Part shown: positions 15,096-18,046 of the stretch, piece by piece
How the letters are laid out: the number at the start of each line of letters is the position of its first letter
Position numbering within the stretch: the stretch's first letter is position 1
Source: Actinomycetes bacterium
Lineage (GTDB): Bacteria > Actinomycetota > Actinomycetes > Actinomycetales > Actinomycetaceae
DNA length: 18,046 nt
Assembly (NCBI GenBank): GCA_023387755.1
Contig: JAEWHO010000088.1
Span: forward strand, 1 to 18,046
Direction: 5' to 3'
Notes under the pieces: model-generated
The model's database searches: none
What the model saw: only the letters and a program-made list of their open reading frames with translations
Told to the model about the DNA's origin: nothing
Program-made: the position numbers and the translations under genes

Positions 15096-16523
15096 CTAGA
15101 TACCTACCATGGAGGCCAGGCCGTAGATCACCAGGACGAAGACGAAGCCGAGAACGGATTCCAGGCCCTGCTGGACGGTCCAGGTTTTCAAGGTTGTCTT
15201 GACGTCGAGGCCCATGAGGCGGCCGACCAGCCAGAAGCCGGAGTCATTGACGTGGGAGCAGAAGACCGAACCGGCAGCCGCAGCGAGCGTTACACAAGCC
15301 AGCTGGATCGCGCCCATATTGGCGGCCGTTACTGCCGGGGCGAACAGGCCCGCTGTCGTTACCAGGGCTACCGTGGCTGAACCTTGCGCCAGACGCAAAA
15401 TGACCGATACGAGATACACGGCAAGGATGAGTGGCAAGCCTAGGTTGGATAGTGACTGTTCCAGAGCCGCCCCAATACCGGAGGCGCGCAGGACGCCACC
15501 GAACATACCGCCGGCGCCGGTGATGAGGACGACCGAACAGATAGCAGGCAAAGCCGAGTCCACCAGTTTTTCCAGCGCCGTCTTTTCCACGCCTCGCGCG
15601 AAGCCGAGCACAATCATTGCCACCAGGGCCGAGATCAACAGCGCGACCGGGGTTTGACCGATAATCATGAGGTATTTCACCCACGCTTGCCCGCCGTCGA
15701 TAGTGCCCGCCTTGGAGAGCGTATCCAGGGTGGTGTTAATGCAGATGAGCACGATCGGCACTAGCAGCACCATGATGATGGTGGAGATCTTCGGCGGGCT
15801 CTGCGGTTGATCGTCGTCGACGTCACCGAGGAGCGCAGGCACCGCCACCGGGAACCGCTCTCCCACAAACAGACCCCACAGGTAACCGGAGAGGTACCAC
15901 AGCGGGAAGGCGATAATCAGGCCCACGATGAGGATATATCCGATACTGGCCCCGAAAAATTCAGCGGCTGCCACCGGCCCTGGGTGGGGCGGCAGGAAGA
16001 CGTGCATCACCGAGAAGGCCGCAGCGGCAGGAATACCGTAGCGCAACACGGGCTCGTTCATCCGGCGCGCAATTGCGAAGATAATCGGCAGCATAACTAC
16101 CAGCCCTGCATCAAAGAAGATTGGGAACCCCATGATGAGGGAGGCAATACCCAAGGCGAAGGGGGCGCGTTTCTCCCCGAAAGCATGCACCATTGCGTCG
16201 GCGAGTACTTTCGCACCACCGGAGTGTTCGATAAGTCGGCCGAGCATGGCCCCTAAACCGACCAGTAAGGCCACCGATCCGAGGGTGGAGCCGAAGCTCC
16301 CCGTCATTTCCTTGACGATGAGTTCCGCCGGGATACCGGCAACGAGCGCCGTCACCAGGGAGACCAGAACCAGGGTGACGAAGGCATGCACCCGGAACCC
16401 GATAATGAGCACTAGAATCAAGGCAATTGCAGCGGCGGCAATGCCGAGCAAGGGACCAACGCCGAGAGTTTGTTCCCATTTGGGTGCTTCCAGGGGAACG
16501 GCTGCCAATAAGGGTAGATACAT
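15096..16523 (-). CDS. gntP: GntP-family gluconate:H+ symporter
   Basis: This inner-membrane permease of 475 residues is hydrophobic throughout, with perhaps 12-14 membrane helices. Signature stretches of the GntP family are clear: GLGAMLGRLIEHSGGAKVLA, then GFPIFFDAGLVVMLPIIFAI, FSVMHVFLPPHPGPVAAAEF, and near the C-terminus GSATVALVTTAG and CSHVNDSGFWLV. Members import gluconate or related aldonates such as galactonate or idonate with protons. An AAGGA lies 8 bases upstream of the ATG. The gene heads a two-gene unit with gntK and is divergent from the gene at 16686. Around residues 222-240 there is a short acidic cytoplasmic loop (GDVDDDQPQSPP). Substrate assignment to gluconate is by partnership with the kinase and is not certain. 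Confidence 0.92.
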   Translation of the reverse strand: MYLPLLAAVPLEAPKWEQTLGVGPLLGIAAAAIALILVLIIGFRVHAFVTLVLVSLVTALVAGIPAELIVKEMTGSFGSTLGSVALLVGLGAMLGRLIEHSGGAKVLADAMVHAFGEKRAPFALGIASLIMGFPIFFDAGLVVMLPIIFAIARRMNEPVLRYGIPAAAAFSVMHVFLPPHPGPVAAAEFFGASIGYILIVGLIIAFPLWYLSGYLWGLFVGERFPVAVPALLGDVDDDQPQSPPKISTIIMVLLVPIVLICINTTLDTLSKAGTIDGGQAWVKYLMIIGQTPVALLISALVAMIVLGFARGVEKTALEKLVDSALPAICSVVLITGAGGMFGGVLRASGIGAALEQSLSNLGLPLILAVYLVSVILRLAQGSATVALVTTAGLFAPAVTAANMGAIQLACVTLAAAAGSVFCSHVNDSGFWLVGRLMGLDVKTTLKTWTVQQGLESVLGFVFVLVIYGLASMVGI

Positions 16524-16575
16524 GAGTCACGTCCTTGTGCAACGCGGGGATAGATACCTTCACACTAACTGAGAT

Positions 16576-16669
16576 CACGCCACAATGGCTGGGGTTCCAC
16601 CATTCGGCCACGGGCGTGCGCTGAGCGGTCAGCGCATCCCGGTGGCGAGGTCGTCACCGGGCGGTTTTT
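16576..16669 (+). ncRNA. Candidate structured RNA ending in a terminator
   Basis: The divergent gap between gntP and the gene at 16686 folds heavily on the plus strand. CACGCC (16576-16581) can pair with GGCGTG (16613-16618). Inside that, AATGGCTGG-GGTT-CCACCATT forms a hairpin with one bulged C. TGCGCTGA-GCGG-TCAGCGCA follows (16617-16636). CCCGGTG/CACCGGG with TTTTT then closes it. The first and second stems share two bases, so they may compete. No plus-strand protein gene precedes the terminator. A small RNA or an attenuated leader would explain it; DNA operators for gntP are an alternative. No strong promoter was found. Confidence 0.4.
16638..16669 (+). terminator. Intrinsic terminator with T-run ahead of the gene at 16686
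   Basis: CCCGGTG (16638-16644) and CACCGGG (16655-16661) form a 7-bp GC-rich stem with a 10-base loop, followed by CGGTTTTTCG. This is a normal plus-strand intrinsic terminator shape, and it ends about 20 bases before an ATG rather than after a gene. Confidence 0.6.
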
Positions 16670-16673
16670 CGTT

Positions 16674-16679
16674 TACGGT
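16674..16679 (+). promoter_or_regulatory. -10 element for a leaderless transcript of the next gene
   Basis: TACGGT fits the TANNNT pattern and sits at -12 to -7 relative to the A of the ATG at 16686. No Shine-Dalgarno sequence precedes that ATG. The terminator above falls in the expected -35 region. Confidence 0.4.
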
Positions 16680-16685
16680 AGCGCC

Positions 16686-17189
16686 ATGAGAAACCGCCGC
16701 TTTTTCAGTTCTCACCTGCCTGGGCACATACGTACCAGCTTGCCCCGCGATGCGCGCGCGAGTGCCACCGAGGTGGCTGACGGCAACTGGGTTGCCGCTG
16801 GACGCACCCATCTGTGGATTGGGGAGCACTCATATCCGTGGACGGATTTTCGCTCCGTGGAGTGGGATGGGGATCGCCGCACGCTTACGCTCCACAACGT
16901 GGACGGCGGCCAGCAGATAGTCGAGTTGGCCCATGACGACGTCTACACCTTCACCACCGCCGTCCGGGAACGGCTGGAAGCCTCTATCGCGTATCACCTG
17001 GATGTGGAGATTCCTGACGGGCTCGTGCAAGTGTTGATCCGCCGGGGAGCCGATGGAACTCTGCTGAGTCAAACAATTGTTCTAGGGCGCGACTTTGACG
17101 CCCAAGCACTGGCAGATCCCCAGATCGCCCGCATGATCAATCGGGCGGAAGCGCAAGCCCGGCAGGCGGTTGGATGGAGCGGGGCATAG
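16686..17189 (+). CDS. Hypothetical actinobacterial protein, PH-like beta-rich core
   Basis: I do not recognise a named family for this 167-residue protein. No signal peptide or membrane segment is seen. The N-terminus is basic (MRNRRFFSSHLPGHIR). Residues about 35-100 read as alternating short strands (NWVAAGRTHLWIG, YPWTDFRSVEWDGDRRTLTL, QQIVEL) followed by a helix (YTFTTAVRERLEASIAYHL). That layout recalls bacterial PH-like domains but is only a visual resemblance. The C-terminal part has a second strand pair (GLVQVLIRRGADGTLLSQTI) and an Ala/Arg-rich helix. The ATG probably initiates a leaderless message. It is divergent from gntP and upstream of tRNA-Asn and def, with no functional hint from the neighbours. 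Confidence 0.75.
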   Translation: MRNRRFFSSHLPGHIRTSLPRDARASATEVADGNWVAAGRTHLWIGEHSYPWTDFRSVEWDGDRRTLTLHNVDGGQQIVELAHDDVYTFTTAVRERLEASIAYHLDVEIPDGLVQVLIRRGADGTLLSQTIVLGRDFDAQALADPQIARMINRAEAQARQAVGWSGA

Positions 17190-17293
17190 ATCACAGCCCT
17201 TGAGCGGCATGTAGGCACCGCACGGGCAGCTCCACAACCCGCCCTGTGGGGCACTTCACCTGCTCACGGTGGCGAGTTTGCGGGTTCGGATTT

Positions 17294-17321
17294 TTGCCAG
17301 ACGCTGTTTCTTTGCTACTCT
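17294..17321 (+). promoter_or_regulatory. Promoter of tRNA-Asn
   Basis: TTGCCA (17294-17299) and TACTCT (17316-17321) are separated by 16 bases, a fair sigma-70-type pair. The predicted start falls about 6 bases before the first tRNA base. Confidence 0.6.
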
Positions 17322-17333
17322 GGTTCAGCACGA

Positions 17334-17405
17334 TCCCGCGTAGCTCAACGGCAGAGCATCCGACTGTTAATCGGACGGTTACTGGTTCGAATCCAGTCGC
17401 GGGAG
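17334..17405 (+). tRNA. tRNA-Asn (GTT)
   Basis: The cloverleaf is complete. The acceptor pairs TCCCGCG with CGCGGGA, and the discriminator is G. The anticodon loop is CTGTTAA, with GTT at 17366-17368. The T arm is ACTGG-TTCGAAT-CCAGT. CCA is not encoded, unlike the CAT tRNA gene in this window, so it must be added after transcription. Confidence 0.97.
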
Positions 17406-17410
17406 CTTCT

Positions 17411-17444
17411 GCCCCAGCCACCATTGGTTGGGGCATTTGTTTTA
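17411..17444 (+). terminator. Terminator after tRNA-Asn
   Basis: GCCCCAGCC (17411-17419) pairs with GGTTGGGGC (17426-17434) with one G-U pair and a 6-base loop, followed by ATTTGTTTTA. It lies 5 bases past the tRNA and 9 bases before the ribosome site of the next gene. Confidence 0.75.
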
Positions 17445-17465
17445 AGGGCAAGAAAGGAGCCTGCG

Positions 17466-17747
17466 GTGCGTATTCTCAGCCGGGCGGCAGTTCGGATTGA
17501 TCAGGTCACCCTAGCTAGTGACGTGGGCAAAGTTTGCGCCCTTGCGGCCGAGTTGGGATTCCAAAGTGTCGTCTCCCCTACCGATAACGGCTATGCCATT
17601 GAGCTATCCCGGCTGGACGATTTTCCACCGGTTAACGACATTGCCGCACTAGCCCGACTGCAGGAAATCGTAGACGGATCGTCGGTTGCCGCCACTTTAG
17701 AGAAGGCCGGCAATCGGGCAGCTCAGCGTTCAGAGAAGGTGAACTAA
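17466..17747 (+). CDS. Small hypothetical protein upstream of def
   Basis: This 93-residue protein is not one I recognise. The start is a GTG at 17466, chosen because AAAGGAG lies 7 bases upstream; an in-frame ATG at 17424 would start inside the tRNA terminator. It looks soluble and helical, with two helical stretches (VGKVCALAAELGF and DIAALARLQEIVD) and a polar C-terminus. No cysteine pair, metal motif or membrane segment stands out. Its TAA stop is directly followed by the ATG of peptide deformylase with no gap, so the two are almost certainly co-transcribed and translationally coupled. A role connected with translation or nascent-chain processing is suggested only by that coupling. Confidence 0.8.
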   Translation: MRILSRAAVRIDQVTLASDVGKVCALAAELGFQSVVSPTDNGYAIELSRLDDFPPVNDIAALARLQEIVDGSSVAATLEKAGNRAAQRSEKVN

Positions 17748-18046
17748 ATGGCCTACCGAGATATCCGTATCGTCGGCGATCCAGTGCTGCGCACTGCCTG
17801 CGCCCCCATCACCGATATTGACGCAACCGTGCGGGGTTTGGTTGAGGATCTCCTCGAAACGGTGGACGACGACGGCCGCGCCGGCCTGGCCGCTAACCAG
17901 ATTGGCGTCGGCCTGCGCGCCTTTTCCTGGAATATCGACGGCGACATTGGCTACATTCTCAATCCCCGCATCGTGGAGACATCGGCCGACGAATACCAGG
18001 ACGGCGATGAAGGCTGCCTGTCTGTCCCCGGCCTGTGGTTCCCGAC
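17748..18046 (+). CDS. def: Peptide deformylase, N-terminal part (partial)
   Basis: This metalloenzyme removes the formyl group from the initiator methionine of nascent proteins. The window holds the first 99 residues. Motif I reads RAGLAANQIG (44-53), in which the usual first glycine of GxGxAAxQ is arginine; as far as I recall, some actinobacterial deformylases also deviate there. Motif II, EGCLS (88-92), carries the metal-ligand cysteine C90. The HExxH motif III, with the other two metal ligands, would lie beyond the end. GAGAAGG upstream can serve as ribosome site, and the ATG abuts the stop of the preceding gene. Identification is firm despite truncation by the window edge. Confidence 0.95.
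   Translation, partial: MAYRDIRIVGDPVLRTACAPITDIDATVRGLVEDLLETVDDDGRAGLAANQIGVGLRAFSWNIDGDIGYILNPRIVETSADEYQDGDEGCLSVPGLWFP

Noticed and set aside
1..18046. Mobile elements, CRISPR arrays, toxin-antitoxin or defence genes
   Set aside because: No transposase, integrase, terminal repeats, regularly spaced repeats or phage-type genes were seen; the octamer cluster upstream of sdhC is too short and irregular to be a CRISPR.

Overview
The window looks like a chromosomal housekeeping segment of a high-GC actinobacterium. Three things point that way: homodimeric-type AceE, an SdhA closely resembling corynebacterial SdhA, and a fasR-fabD-fabH-acpP-fabF cluster laid out as in Streptomyces. A type II fatty acid synthase cluster argues against Corynebacterium, Mycobacterium or Bifidobacterium, which rely on type I synthase. 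An aspartase/DcuA pair next to a menaquinone-type Sdh suggests a facultative or fermentative, succinate-producing member of Actinomycetaceae. This family-level placement is inference.

Layout. 1-1001 (+): C-terminal third of pyruvate dehydrogenase E1 (aceE), closed by a strong hairpin. 1100-4000 (-): aspA then dcuA, a fumarate-forming aspartase and a C4-dicarboxylate antiporter. 4071-7737 (-): sdhC-sdhA-sdhB with 4-nt overlaps at both junctions. 7738-7872: short intergenic region with clustered CCCTAACG octamers. 7873-8526 (-): TPR-like protein of unknown role. 8649-9833 (+): PucR/FasR-type regulator with a probable leaderless start. 9923-13410 (+): fabD, fabH, acpP and fabF, then hairpins and a CAU-anticodon tRNA. 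13618-16523 (-): gluconate permease gntP and FGGY-type gluconate kinase gntK. 16524-16685: divergent intergenic region with a possible structured RNA ending in a terminator-like hairpin. 16686-17189 (+): unknown protein. 17334-17405: tRNA-Asn(GTT). 17466-17747 (+): small unknown protein. 17748-end (+): N-terminal part of peptide deformylase.

How the genes fit together. Aspartate taken up by DcuA can be deaminated by AspA to fumarate. Fumarate can then be reduced by SdhCAB acting as a fumarate reductase, and succinate exported by DcuA, so 1100-7737 reads as a fumarate respiration module. AceE supplies acetyl-CoA. FabD, FabH, AcpP and FabF start and elongate fatty acids from acetyl-/malonyl-CoA, presumably under the adjacent FasR-like activator. 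GntP and GntK feed gluconate into the pentose phosphate pathway.

No mobile element, CRISPR array or phage gene was seen, and every gene-free stretch is under 300 bases. I saw no clear novel multi-gene system. The most unexplained signals are the candidate RNA at 16576-16669, the repeated octamer upstream of sdhCAB, and the dyad overlapping a putative aspA promoter.
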